The notes beneath the pieces are model-generated. The model had not been told where the DNA came from and did not search any database. It was given only the letters and a program-made list of their open reading frames with translations. This document shows, one piece after another, positions 1-7,530 of a DNA stretch of 64,000 bases. Both the position numbers and the translations under genes were made by a program. The DNA lies in contig NZ_UWPB01000001.1 of NCBI RefSeq assembly GCF_900604945.1, forward strand, positions 868,001 to 932,000, written 5' to 3'. The DNA is from Ruminococcus sp. Marseille-P6503 (lineage in GTDB: Bacteria; Bacillota; Clostridia; Oscillospirales; Ruminococcaceae). Numbering within the stretch: the first letter of the stretch is position 1; every line of letters begins with the position of its first letter.

Positions 1-2
1 CC

Positions 3-86
3 GATGAAAACGGCGTGGAGCTGACAGTTGAATACACTTTGTACGGGGACATAAGCCAGGAGGTTGAATTCTTCATAAATAAATAA
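3..86 (+). CDS. C-terminal end of a YqfD-like sporulation protein (partial)
   Basis: An open frame enters from the left edge and stops at TAA 84-86, giving 27 residues ending in EVEFFINK. Many Clostridia have the stage IV sporulation protein gene yqfD directly before phoH, and the acidic, beta-rich tail fits that protein. The name rests mainly on gene order because only the last residues are visible. It could instead be another phoH-neighbour protein. Confidence 0.5.
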   Translation, partial: DENGVELTVEYTLYGDISQEVEFFINK

Positions 87-117
87 CGATATTATATTAA
101 AAACATCTTTTAACTCA

Positions 118-146
118 TTGCATTTTAAACATAAATGTGATATACT
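118..146 (+). promoter_or_regulatory. Promoter for the phoH-recO operon
   Basis: TTGCAT (118-123) and TATACT (141-146) are separated by exactly 17 bp, and the -10 has a TGA immediately before it. It sits about 65 bp upstream of the phoH start and after the stop of the preceding gene, so it probably drives the phoH-ybeY-dgkA-era block. Confidence 0.65.
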
Positions 147-210
147 AATTAGGGAATGAAATTATTGCTAAGGCTTTTATAAATGTCTACGGAAGGACCG
201 AATTTTTTTA

Positions 211-1209
211 ATGATAGATAAAACCATAAATGTTGACAGAATGGAAGTAGTTTTAAATCTGTTCGGAAACTATGATGAAAATATCAATCTTATCCAGCGG
301 CAGTATAACGTGGTTATACTCAGCCGCGGAAGCGATATAAAAATTACCGGCGAGGAAGAAAATGTATATTCAGCCTCCAAAGCTATAGAAGCTCTTATAA
401 CTCTTGCCAACAATGGTGAAAATATTAATGAACAGAACATCAGATATGTCTTTTCTCTGGTTAAGGAAGGCGCTCAGAACGAGATTCAGAATCTGACAGA
501 CGACGGAATATGCGTCACCATGAACGGAAGGATAGTCAAGCCCAAAACGCTCGGACAGAAAAAATATGTTGACGCTATAAAAACTAAAACTATTGTGCTC
601 GGAGTAGGTCCGGCAGGAACTGGAAAGACATATCTTGCCGTTGCAATGGCGGTAAAGGCCTTCAGAGCGCATGAAGTCAATAAAATAATCCTTACCAGAC
701 CTGCGGTTGAAGCCGGAGAAAAGCTGGGTTTTCTTCCGGGCGATCTTCAGAATAAAGTCGATCCCTATTTAAGACCGCTGTATGACGCTTTATTTGAAAT
801 GCTGGGACCCGAAACCTTTGCAAAACAGCAGGAGAGAGGATGTATCGAAGTGGCTCCGCTTGCATATATGAGAGGACGCACGCTTGACGATTCTTTTATT
901 ATCCTTGACGAGGCTCAGAATACCACTCCCGAGCAGATGAAAATGTTTCTCACCCGTCTTGGCTTTAACTCTAAAATTGTAATCACCGGCGACGTTACCC
1001 AGATAGATCTGCCCGATTCAAAACGTTCGGGACTTATTGAAGCGACGCGGGTTTTGAAATCTGTTGACGATATATCTATAAATCGTTTTACTGAAAAAGA
1101 CGTGGTAAGGCATAAGCTTGTTCAGGACATTATAAAAGCCTATGAAAAATATTACGAGAGAGGAAATGCATTAAATCATGGGAAAGGTCAAAGTTTTAAT
1201 AACAAATAA
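211..1209 (+). CDS. phoH: PhoH family ATPase
   Basis: A 332-residue PhoH-like P-loop NTPase of the usual length. The Walker A motif GPAGTGKT is at about residues 133-140, and the Walker B segment FIILDEAQ is near residue 229, followed by the conserved ITGD-TQ region. The N-terminal ~110 residues match the KH-like region of Firmicutes PhoH (YlaK/PhoL-type). These ATP-binding proteins are linked to RNA metabolism, often next to ybeY, as here. A GGAAGGA ribosome site lies at about 190, rather far from the ATG. The 3' end overlaps ybeY by 32 bp, which suggests translational coupling. Confidence 0.93.
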   Translation: MIDKTINVDRMEVVLNLFGNYDENINLIQRQYNVVILSRGSDIKITGEEENVYSASKAIEALITLANNGENINEQNIRYVFSLVKEGAQNEIQNLTDDGICVTMNGRIVKPKTLGQKKYVDAIKTKTIVLGVGPAGTGKTYLAVAMAVKAFRAHEVNKIILTRPAVEAGEKLGFLPGDLQNKVDPYLRPLYDALFEMLGPETFAKQQERGCIEVAPLAYMRGRTLDDSFIILDEAQNTTPEQMKMFLTRLGFNSKIVITGDVTQIDLPDSKRSGLIEATRVLKSVDDISINRFTEKDVVRHKLVQDIIKAYEKYYERGNALNHGKGQSFNNK

Positions 1210-1693
1210 TCAGAATGTTTTTAAAATTCCCGTCGGTATTCGCCTTTTGATCAGAAAATGCTGTCATGCCGTTCTTGTGAGCGAAGGAATGAACGAGGAT
1301 TATGAAATAAGCGTTTCTTTCGTTGACGACGATGAAATACACCGTCTTAACAGAGATTTCAGAAATATCGACCGTTCAACGGACGTGCTTTCTTTTCCGC
1401 TAGGTAATGACGGGCTATACGACAAGGATAATGAAACAAACGCTTATCTGCTGGGCGATATAGTAATATCCGTTGAAACCGCTTATAAACAGGCTGAAAT
1501 ATACGGACATTCAATAGAACGTGAAATCGGTTTTCTTACGGTACATTCCATGCTTCATCTTCTGGGATACGATCATGAAGAAGGGGCGCTTCAGGAACGT
1601 TTGATGCGGGAAAAGGAAGAAAGTATTCTTTCGGTTCTGGGAATATCACGTGATCAGAGCTTTGTAGTAGACGAGCATGAATATAAAAAATAA
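1178..1693 (+). CDS. ybeY: Endoribonuclease YbeY (16S rRNA maturation)
   Basis: A 171-residue metal-dependent RNase of the YbeY/UPF0054 family, which takes part in 16S rRNA 3'-end processing and 70S quality control. The zinc signature HSMLHLLGYDHEE (HxxxHxxxxxH) is near residues 122-134, and the LSFPL strand motif precedes it. The start ATG lies inside the end of phoH, after GAGAGGAAAT. The 3' end overlaps dgkA by 17 bp. phoH-ybeY-dgkA-era is a standard Firmicutes order. Confidence 0.95.
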   Translation: MGKVKVLITNNQNVFKIPVGIRLLIRKCCHAVLVSEGMNEDYEISVSFVDDDEIHRLNRDFRNIDRSTDVLSFPLGNDGLYDKDNETNAYLLGDIVISVETAYKQAEIYGHSIEREIGFLTVHSMLHLLGYDHEEGALQERLMREKEESILSVLGISRDQSFVVDEHEYKK

Positions 1694-2174
1694 TTTAAAA
1701 CGTTTTGCAAAAGGCTTTGTTTATGCTTTCAGCGGTATAATCGCTTCCGTAAAATCAGAGAGAAATCTCAGGTTTCATTTCTGCGCTGCTTTTTACGTTA
1801 TATTGTTCATGAACTTCTATGAGTTTGAAAAATGCGAAAAAGCAGTGATTTTTCTTACTATCGGCTTAGTTATCGGCTTTGAGCTGTTAAATACGTCTGT
1901 CGAGCGCTGCGTGGATCTGCTTTCGCCCCAATATCACCCTCTTGCCAAAAAAGCTAAGGACGCCGCTGCCGGAGCCGTTTTATGTCTGACTTTATCTGCC
2001 GCTGCAATCGGAATAGTATTTTTCTGGGATTTAAAAGCTTTTGACAGGATATTCAGATTTTTTTCAGGTAATATTATAGCTTTGATCGGTTTGATAATTT
2101 CGGCTGTTATTTGGTTTGTATTTATTTTCTTAGTTAAAACCGATAAAAAGAATGTAAAAAAGATAAGGAAATAG
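1677..2174 (+). CDS. dgkA: Diacylglycerol/undecaprenol kinase family protein
   Basis: A 165-residue integral membrane kinase. In Gram-positives this family phosphorylates undecaprenol to recycle the cell-wall lipid carrier. Family signatures present are ERNLRFH near the N-terminus, EL-LNTSVE in the middle and AKDAAAGAV before the third helix. A fourth hydrophobic helix and a Lys-rich tail extend beyond the usual ~120-140 residues. The start overlaps the ybeY stop region, and era follows after 4 bp. The cytidine deaminase gene often found here is absent. Confidence 0.9.
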   Translation: MNIKNNLKRFAKGFVYAFSGIIASVKSERNLRFHFCAAFYVILFMNFYEFEKCEKAVIFLTIGLVIGFELLNTSVERCVDLLSPQYHPLAKKAKDAAAGAVLCLTLSAAAIGIVFFWDLKAFDRIFRFFSGNIIALIGLIISAVIWFVFIFLVKTDKKNVKKIRK

Positions 2175-2178
2175 AATT

Positions 2179-3078
2179 ATGAGTAATACAAAAAACGCTT
2201 TTGTTACAATTGCCGGAAGACCTAACGCCGGCAAATCATCTCTGCTTAACGCTTTGGTAGGTGAGAAGATCGCAGCGGTCAGTGCAAAGCCTCAAACTAC
2301 AAGGACTAAAATAACCGGAGTAGTGACCAGAGGAGATATGCAGTACGTTTTTATGGACACTCCCGGTATGCACAGAGCTAAAAACAAGCTGTCGGAGCAT
2401 ATGATGAAGGCTGTCAGCGATTCCGTCGCCGATGTTGACATTGTACTGCTGGTAGCCGACTGCACAAAGCCGATCTCTCAGAGCGAACGGGAGCTTATTT
2501 CAGGCGTCAGCCGTAAAAGCAAGGTCATTCTCGTTCTGAATAAGATAGACTTATTGCCGGACAAGTCCTCTGTGATGCAAAAGATCAAGGAGTATTCCGA
2601 GCTATACAATTTTGAAGAAATAATACCTGTAAGCGTTATTGAGAACGACGGAATAGATATTATTATTTCTGCCGTGGACGCGCTTGCCGTTGAGGGACCG
2701 CATTATTTTCCTGATGATATGCTTACGGACCAGCCTGAAAAGGTTATAATGGCGGAAATAATCCGCGAAAAGGCGCTTAATAATCTTAATGAGGAAATAC
2801 CGCACGGGATCGCCGTAACGATTGAAAGCCTCAGCGAACGCGACAGCAAAAATGGCGAGGCTATTTTGGATATTTCAGCTGTTATCTACTGTGAGAAGGA
2901 ATCGCATAAGCGGATCATTATCGGAAAAAACGGCTCAATGCTAAAAAAAATCGGCGGTGAAGCCAGAACGGAGCTAGAGAAGTTTTTCCAGATAAAAGTA
3001 AATCTTCAGTGCTGGATAAAGGTTAAAGAAGGCTGGAGAAACAGGGAAGGCGTCATAAGGAATTTCGGTTTGTCGTAA
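2179..3078 (+). CDS. era: GTPase Era
   Basis: A 299-residue ribosome-biogenesis GTPase that binds the 16S rRNA 3' end. G1 is GRPNAGKSS (residues ~13-21), G3 is DTPG near 61 and G4 is NKID near 120. A C-terminal KH domain begins around residue 205 and contains the RIIIGKNGSMLKKIG loop. Length and order match canonical Era. It is cotranscribed with dgkA (4-bp gap). Confidence 0.97.
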   Translation: MSNTKNAFVTIAGRPNAGKSSLLNALVGEKIAAVSAKPQTTRTKITGVVTRGDMQYVFMDTPGMHRAKNKLSEHMMKAVSDSVADVDIVLLVADCTKPISQSERELISGVSRKSKVILVLNKIDLLPDKSSVMQKIKEYSELYNFEEIIPVSVIENDGIDIIISAVDALAVEGPHYFPDDMLTDQPEKVIMAEIIREKALNNLNEEIPHGIAVTIESLSERDSKNGEAILDISAVIYCEKESHKRIIIGKNGSMLKKIGGEARTELEKFFQIKVNLQCWIKVKEGWRNREGVIRNFGLS

Positions 3079-3159
3079 ATTCTGAAAAAATTTCCGTTTA
3101 TAACTCTTTTGCTGTATGCAAACAATATAAACAGTTTCGATAAAAGGGAGCTGTTAAAA

Positions 3160-3255
3160 ATGAATCTATGGGAAAAATTTTTTAGAAGCGGTAAAATTGA
3201 AGATTACCTAAATTATAAAAATTCCGAAGAGGGAAGGATAGATGAAGACCTTTAA
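3160..3255 (+). CDS. Small YqzL-like protein
   Basis: A 31-residue open frame with an AAGGGAG ribosome site 9 bp before its ATG. Its sequence begins MNLWEKFFRSGKIEDYLNYK, which fits the W-x-x-F-x-x-(S/T)G-x-(I/V)-x-x-Y-L pattern of the YqzL proteins encoded immediately before recO in Bacillus and Clostridia. Its stop overlaps the recO start by 14 bp, so the two are probably translationally coupled. The function of YqzL is not established. It is short enough to be missed by gene callers. Confidence 0.75.
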   Translation: MNLWEKFFRSGKIEDYLNYKNSEEGRIDEDL

Positions 3256-3994
3256 AGGACTTGTGATTCGGGAAGCGAGCCGCGGTGAATCCAGCAAATC
3301 AATAACGGTCCTGTGCGCGGAATACGGAGTTATTGATATTTTTGTGAGGAGCGGAATGAAAAGTCTTAAATCATCGTCCGCTACTCAGGTGTTTTCATAT
3401 TCCGTATTTTGCGCCGATGAAAAAAAAGACTCCCGCGGCCGTGTAAACTATTATCTGAACAGTGCTGAGCCGGTCAATATTTTTTACAGAATCAGGCTTG
3501 ATGTCAAGAAAACCGCGCTGGCAAGCTATTTTGCTGACCTGCTTTGCTATTCGAGAATTGAAAATTCCGATTGCAGCGAGGTTTTAAAGCTTACGCTCAA
3601 TTCATTATATTTTCTGGATCAGGGAACCAGAGAACCGGATCTGTTAAAGTCGGTATTTGAATTCAGACTGCTTTGCGAGCTTGGGTTCAGACCTTATCTT
3701 GTTGGCTGCAACCATTGCTATGCCTACGAAAGCGATATCATGCATTTTAATTTCAAGACCGGTTTGCTTGAGTGTGAAAAATGCTGCCGTAATCCCGACA
3801 GTATTTTTGATTACAGGCTTGACAGAACCTTGCTTTATATCGTCAGATATATTGCGCTTACTGACTACAGCAAGCTTTTCAATTTCAAGCTGAGCGACGC
3901 TTATTTGAAAAAGCTTGCTGATTTTACTGAAAAATTTACAGGCTATTATTTTACAAACGATTTTGAAACATTACGATTTTACAAAATAATTTAG
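3242..3994 (+). CDS. recO: DNA repair protein RecO
   Basis: A 250-residue recombination mediator that loads RecA with RecF/RecR. The N-terminal OB fold starts with the typical KGLVIREAS-GESSKSITVL segment. The C-terminal helical domain carries a zinc-binding cluster CNHC...CEKC near residues 158-182. A GGAAGG ribosome site lies just before the ATG. It is followed 11 bp later by mutS2, giving a recombination/repair pair. Confidence 0.95.
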   Translation: MKTFKGLVIREASRGESSKSITVLCAEYGVIDIFVRSGMKSLKSSSATQVFSYSVFCADEKKDSRGRVNYYLNSAEPVNIFYRIRLDVKKTALASYFADLLCYSRIENSDCSEVLKLTLNSLYFLDQGTREPDLLKSVFEFRLLCELGFRPYLVGCNHCYAYESDIMHFNFKTGLLECEKCCRNPDSIFDYRLDRTLLYIVRYIALTDYSKLFNFKLSDAYLKKLADFTEKFTGYYFTNDFETLRFYKII

Positions 3995-4005
3995 GCGGTG
4001 AAACC

Positions 4006-6396
4006 TTGAATAAATATTACGAAACGCTGGAGCTACATAAGATACTGGAAATGCTTTCAAACGAATGCTCCAACGATAAAACCAGACAAATGGCGCGGAA
4101 TATTGTTCCGTCGGACGATCTTTTCACAGTGCGGCGCGAAGTAAATAAGACGGTATGCGCTCTCGATTTATCGGTGAAATTCGGCACGCCTGTATTTTCC
4201 GATATAAAAGATATTTCCGCCGCGCTTAAACGTGCTGATTTCGGAGCGGTTCTGTCTATTAAAGAGCTTCTGGATATCAAGCGGGTGCTGCGGCAGATAA
4301 ATATGCTTTCCGACTGGTATAAAAATATAGAGAATCATGATAATATGCTTGATTATCTCTTTGAAGAGCTTTTTCCCAATAAGTATCTGGAAAGCAAACT
4401 CGAAGAGGCGATTATTGACGAAAATACTTTGGCAGACGACGCAAGCCCTGAACTGGCGTCAATAAGAAGAAAAATTGCCAACTCAGGAATCAAGATCAGA
4501 GAAACTCTTGATAAGATGATAAAATCGTCTAGTGTAAATAAATATCTACAGGACGCTATAGTTACGATTCGTGACGGAAGATTTGTTCTTCCGGTCAAAA
4601 GCGAGCATAAAGGACAAATCAACGGTCTTGTTCATGATACGTCCTCAACCGGCTCGACGCTGTTTATTGAGCCGATGTCCGTTGTTGAAGCGAATAACGA
4701 TATCAGAATCCTGAAGGGCAGAGAACAGGATGAGATTCACAGAATTCTTTCTGAGCTATCATCTGAATGCGCTCAGATCAAGGAGCAGCTTTCTTCCGGA
4801 TACAATTCGTCTGTCGAACTCAATCTTTACTTTGCAAAGGCAAATCTTGCCGCTAAAATGAAAGCGTGCGCGCCTGAACTGAACGATGAAAATATAATCG
4901 TTCTCAATAAAGCCCGCCATCCGCTTATCAATGCTGACGATGTTGTGCCTATAAACTTTTCAATAGGCGGAGAGTATAACACACTGATAATTACCGGTCC
5001 GAATACGGGAGGAAAGACTGTCGTACTGAAAACGGCAGGACTTCTTACACTTATGACAATGTGCGGACTTTTAATTCCGGCGTCGGACGGAAGCAGAATC
5101 TCGATTTATAAGAATATACTGGTCGATATAGGGGATCAGCAGTCGATAGAGCAAAGCCTTTCTACCTTTTCCTCTCATATGAACAGAGTGATTGAGATAC
5201 TGAACAAAGCCGATCACAGAAGCCTGATACTGCTGGACGAGCTGGGCTCGGGAACTGATCCTGTAGAAGGCGCCGCTTTAGCCGTAGCTGTAATAGAAAA
5301 GCTTAAGGCTCGGGGTTCAACGACCATAACCACCACGCATTATCAGGAGCTTAAAATGTATGCCCTTGACGCTCCTGACGTTGAAAATGCGTCGTGCGAA
5401 TTTAATGTTGAAACCCTCAAGCCTACCTACAGACTTATTATCGGCGCACCGGGCAAATCAAACGCTTTTGCCATATCGTCGCGTCTTGGAATGCCTGAAG
5501 AAATAATCAAATATGCCGAATCGCTAATTACTTCGGAAAACAGAAAATTTGAAGAAATAATAGACAGCCTTGAAAAAACCCGAATTAGTCTTGAAGAAAA
5601 CAATAGAGAGGCGGAAAAATACAAAAAGGAATGTGAGGAGCTTAGGCTTCAGCTTATTGAAGAACGGCAGCGTTTGTACAGCGAAAAGGAGGAGGAGCTT
5701 GAAAAAGCCAGAAAAACCTCTGCGGATATAGTAAACAGCGTTCAGCGACAGTCGCAGAAACTTATTGACGAGTTAGAAAAAATAAAAAAAGAAAAGGAAA
5801 AATCAGGCTTTTCTGATAAGGTTATTGACGCAAGAAAGCTTCAGAAATCAACAATGAATAAGCTGTATCTGGAGGCTAATCCCATATCAGAAGGAATAAA
5901 TGATAATTACGTTTTGCCAAGACCTCTGAAAAAGGGCGATAATGTATTAATAGCCGACACAAACAGAAAGGGAATACTTGTTTCTGTGCCTGACAGCAAG
6001 GGAATGTGCTTTGTTCAGGTAGGAGTAATGAAAACAAAGATCGATTCGTCAAAGCTCAGGCTGATAGAAAAGACGAATACAAGGAGCAATAAGCAGCGGA
6101 AGCCTAAGTCATACGTTTCCGCGACCGGCGTAGAAAACCGAATGACGAGGAAGGTTCAGACTGAGCTTGACATCAGAGGCTATGCGGCAGACGACGGTTT
6201 ATATGAGCTTGATGATTTTCTTGACAACGCGGTTATGTCGGGAATAAATATAGTTACTATCATACATGGAAAAGGAACCGGCGTACTGAAAAATGCAGTA
6301 CGAAATCACTTGAAGCATCATCCTCATGTAAAGTCGTCACGAAAAGGCGTTTACGGAGAGGGAGAGGACGGAGTTACAGTTGTAGAACTGAAATAA
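4006..6396 (+). CDS. mutS2: Endonuclease MutS2 with C-terminal Smr domain
   Basis: A 796-residue MutS2. Walker A GPNTGGKT is near residues 331-338, Walker B LILLDELGSGTDP is near 408, and a long charged coiled coil spans about 510-600. The C-terminal Smr nuclease domain has LDIRG near 722 and HGKGTG near 753. MutS2 suppresses recombination and resolves collided ribosomes in Firmicutes. The start is TTG, chosen because GGCGGTGAAA lies 6-8 bp upstream and the family N-terminus (MNKYYETLEL) begins there. Confidence 0.96.
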   Translation: MNKYYETLELHKILEMLSNECSNDKTRQMARNIVPSDDLFTVRREVNKTVCALDLSVKFGTPVFSDIKDISAALKRADFGAVLSIKELLDIKRVLRQINMLSDWYKNIENHDNMLDYLFEELFPNKYLESKLEEAIIDENTLADDASPELASIRRKIANSGIKIRETLDKMIKSSSVNKYLQDAIVTIRDGRFVLPVKSEHKGQINGLVHDTSSTGSTLFIEPMSVVEANNDIRILKGREQDEIHRILSELSSECAQIKEQLSSGYNSSVELNLYFAKANLAAKMKACAPELNDENIIVLNKARHPLINADDVVPINFSIGGEYNTLIITGPNTGGKTVVLKTAGLLTLMTMCGLLIPASDGSRISIYKNILVDIGDQQSIEQSLSTFSSHMNRVIEILNKADHRSLILLDELGSGTDPVEGAALAVAVIEKLKARGSTTITTTHYQELKMYALDAPDVENASCEFNVETLKPTYRLIIGAPGKSNAFAISSRLGMPEEIIKYAESLITSENRKFEEIIDSLEKTRISLEENNREAEKYKKECEELRLQLIEERQRLYSEKEEELEKARKTSADIVNSVQRQSQKLIDELEKIKKEKEKSGFSDKVIDARKLQKSTMNKLYLEANPISEGINDNYVLPRPLKKGDNVLIADTNRKGILVSVPDSKGMCFVQVGVMKTKIDSSKLRLIEKTNTRSNKQRKPKSYVSATGVENRMTRKVQTELDIRGYAADDGLYELDDFLDNAVMSGINIVTIIHGKGTGVLKNAVRNHLKHHPHVKSSRKGVYGEGEDGVTVVELK

Positions 6397-6428
6397 AAGC
6401 GGCAGAAAATAAAATCTGCCGCTTTTTT
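6397..6428 (+). terminator. Rho-independent terminator after mutS2
   Basis: GCGGCAGA (6399-6406) pairs perfectly with TCTGCCGC (6415-6422), followed by TTTTTT. Flanking A residues extend the stem. It begins right after the mutS2 stop codon. Confidence 0.92.
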
Positions 6429-6430
6429 GC

Positions 6431-6497
6431 TTGACTTTTTTACAGAGAAGTGATATACTGATATCAACACTAAGTTGCACTAAATAAAAATTTAGTG
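6431..6497 (+). promoter_or_regulatory. Promoter and palindromic operator candidate before the recombinase gene
   Basis: TTGACT (6431-6436) and TATACT (6454-6459) are 17 bp apart. Just downstream, CACTAAAT (6478-6485) and ATTTAGTG (6490-6497) form an 8-bp inverted repeat around AAAA. That position suits an operator or a leader hairpin for the recombinase gene. Confidence 0.6.
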
Positions 6498-6538
6498 AAT
6501 CAGGGAACTGCAATTTATATAACAAGGAGCGTAAACAA

Positions 6539-7516
6539 ATGAAAAAGGAATACATGGAAGATTGCCCGGATTACCTTGAAGGCTTTCTGATCAATCTTAA
6601 AATCGTAAAGGATCGCGCTGACAGAACCGAAGAGGCTTATTATATCGATTTAAGAACTTTTTTGAGGTATCTGAAATTTAAGAATAACTTAGCGTCTTCA
6701 AATACAGATTGGCATGATATAAAGATCGCTGACGTGCCGTTGAGCCTAGTTAAAAAATTTACGCTGAACGACGCATATCAATATTTAAGATTTCTCAAAG
6801 ACGACCGGAATAATTCAACTGCCACCAGAGCCAGAAAAACCTCCGCCTTAAAGCAATTCTATATTTACCTGCACAAAAAAGCAAAGCTTATAGACGAAAA
6901 TCCCCTGACAGATCTGGAGCTTCCCAGAGTGAAAAACAAGCTGCCCAAATATCTTTCTCTTGAAGAAAGCTTGTCCTTGCTGCGGAATGTTGATTCTAAA
7001 TTTCAGGAGCGTGATTTTTGTATCATACTTTTGTTCCTGAACTGTGGAATGCGTCTGAGCGAGCTGGTAGGTCTTAATCTCAACGATTTCAGCAAAGATA
7101 ACCGTTCGTTAAGATTATTCGGAAAAGGCAGCAAGGAGCGGATAGTGTTTCTGAACGATCCTTGCATTGAAGCGCTGGATAATTATTTGGAAGTTCGTCC
7201 TGATGTGGACTGCAACGCTATGTTTTTGTCCGCTAATAAGACAAGAATTTCCAAACGCCGTGTTCAGCAGATAGTTGAGGAAAACCTGAAACGCTCAGGA
7301 CTCGGCAATCTGGGAATAACTACGCACAAGCTGCGTCATACGGCTGCAACGATAATGTATCAGCACGGCAATGTGGATACATTGGTGCTGCGGGATATTT
7401 TAGGACATAAAAGCATAGCTACTACTGAAATATACACGCATCTGGCTGACGATAATCTGCGAAAAGCCGCAGAAAACAATCCGATTGCCGAACAGCTCAA
7501 AAAGAACAAAAAGTAA
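6539..7516 (+). CDS. Xer-type tyrosine recombinase
   Basis: A 325-residue tyrosine recombinase with a SAM-like N-terminal domain and a catalytic domain from about residue 130. The catalytic set is visible: Arg in GMRLSEL (~172), HKLRH (~262), LGHK and the nucleophile Tyr in EIYTH (~298). An AAGGAG ribosome site lies 9 bp before the ATG, and the gene has its own promoter. It sits among housekeeping genes with no flanking att repeats, so chromosome dimer resolution (XerC/XerA-like) is more likely than phage or element integration. Confidence 0.85.
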   Translation: MKKEYMEDCPDYLEGFLINLKIVKDRADRTEEAYYIDLRTFLRYLKFKNNLASSNTDWHDIKIADVPLSLVKKFTLNDAYQYLRFLKDDRNNSTATRARKTSALKQFYIYLHKKAKLIDENPLTDLELPRVKNKLPKYLSLEESLSLLRNVDSKFQERDFCIILLFLNCGMRLSELVGLNLNDFSKDNRSLRLFGKGSKERIVFLNDPCIEALDNYLEVRPDVDCNAMFLSANKTRISKRRVQQIVEENLKRSGLGNLGITTHKLRHTAATIMYQHGNVDTLVLRDILGHKSIATTEIYTHLADDNLRKAAENNPIAEQLKKNKK

Positions 7517-7530
7517 AAAAGCTACTTCAG

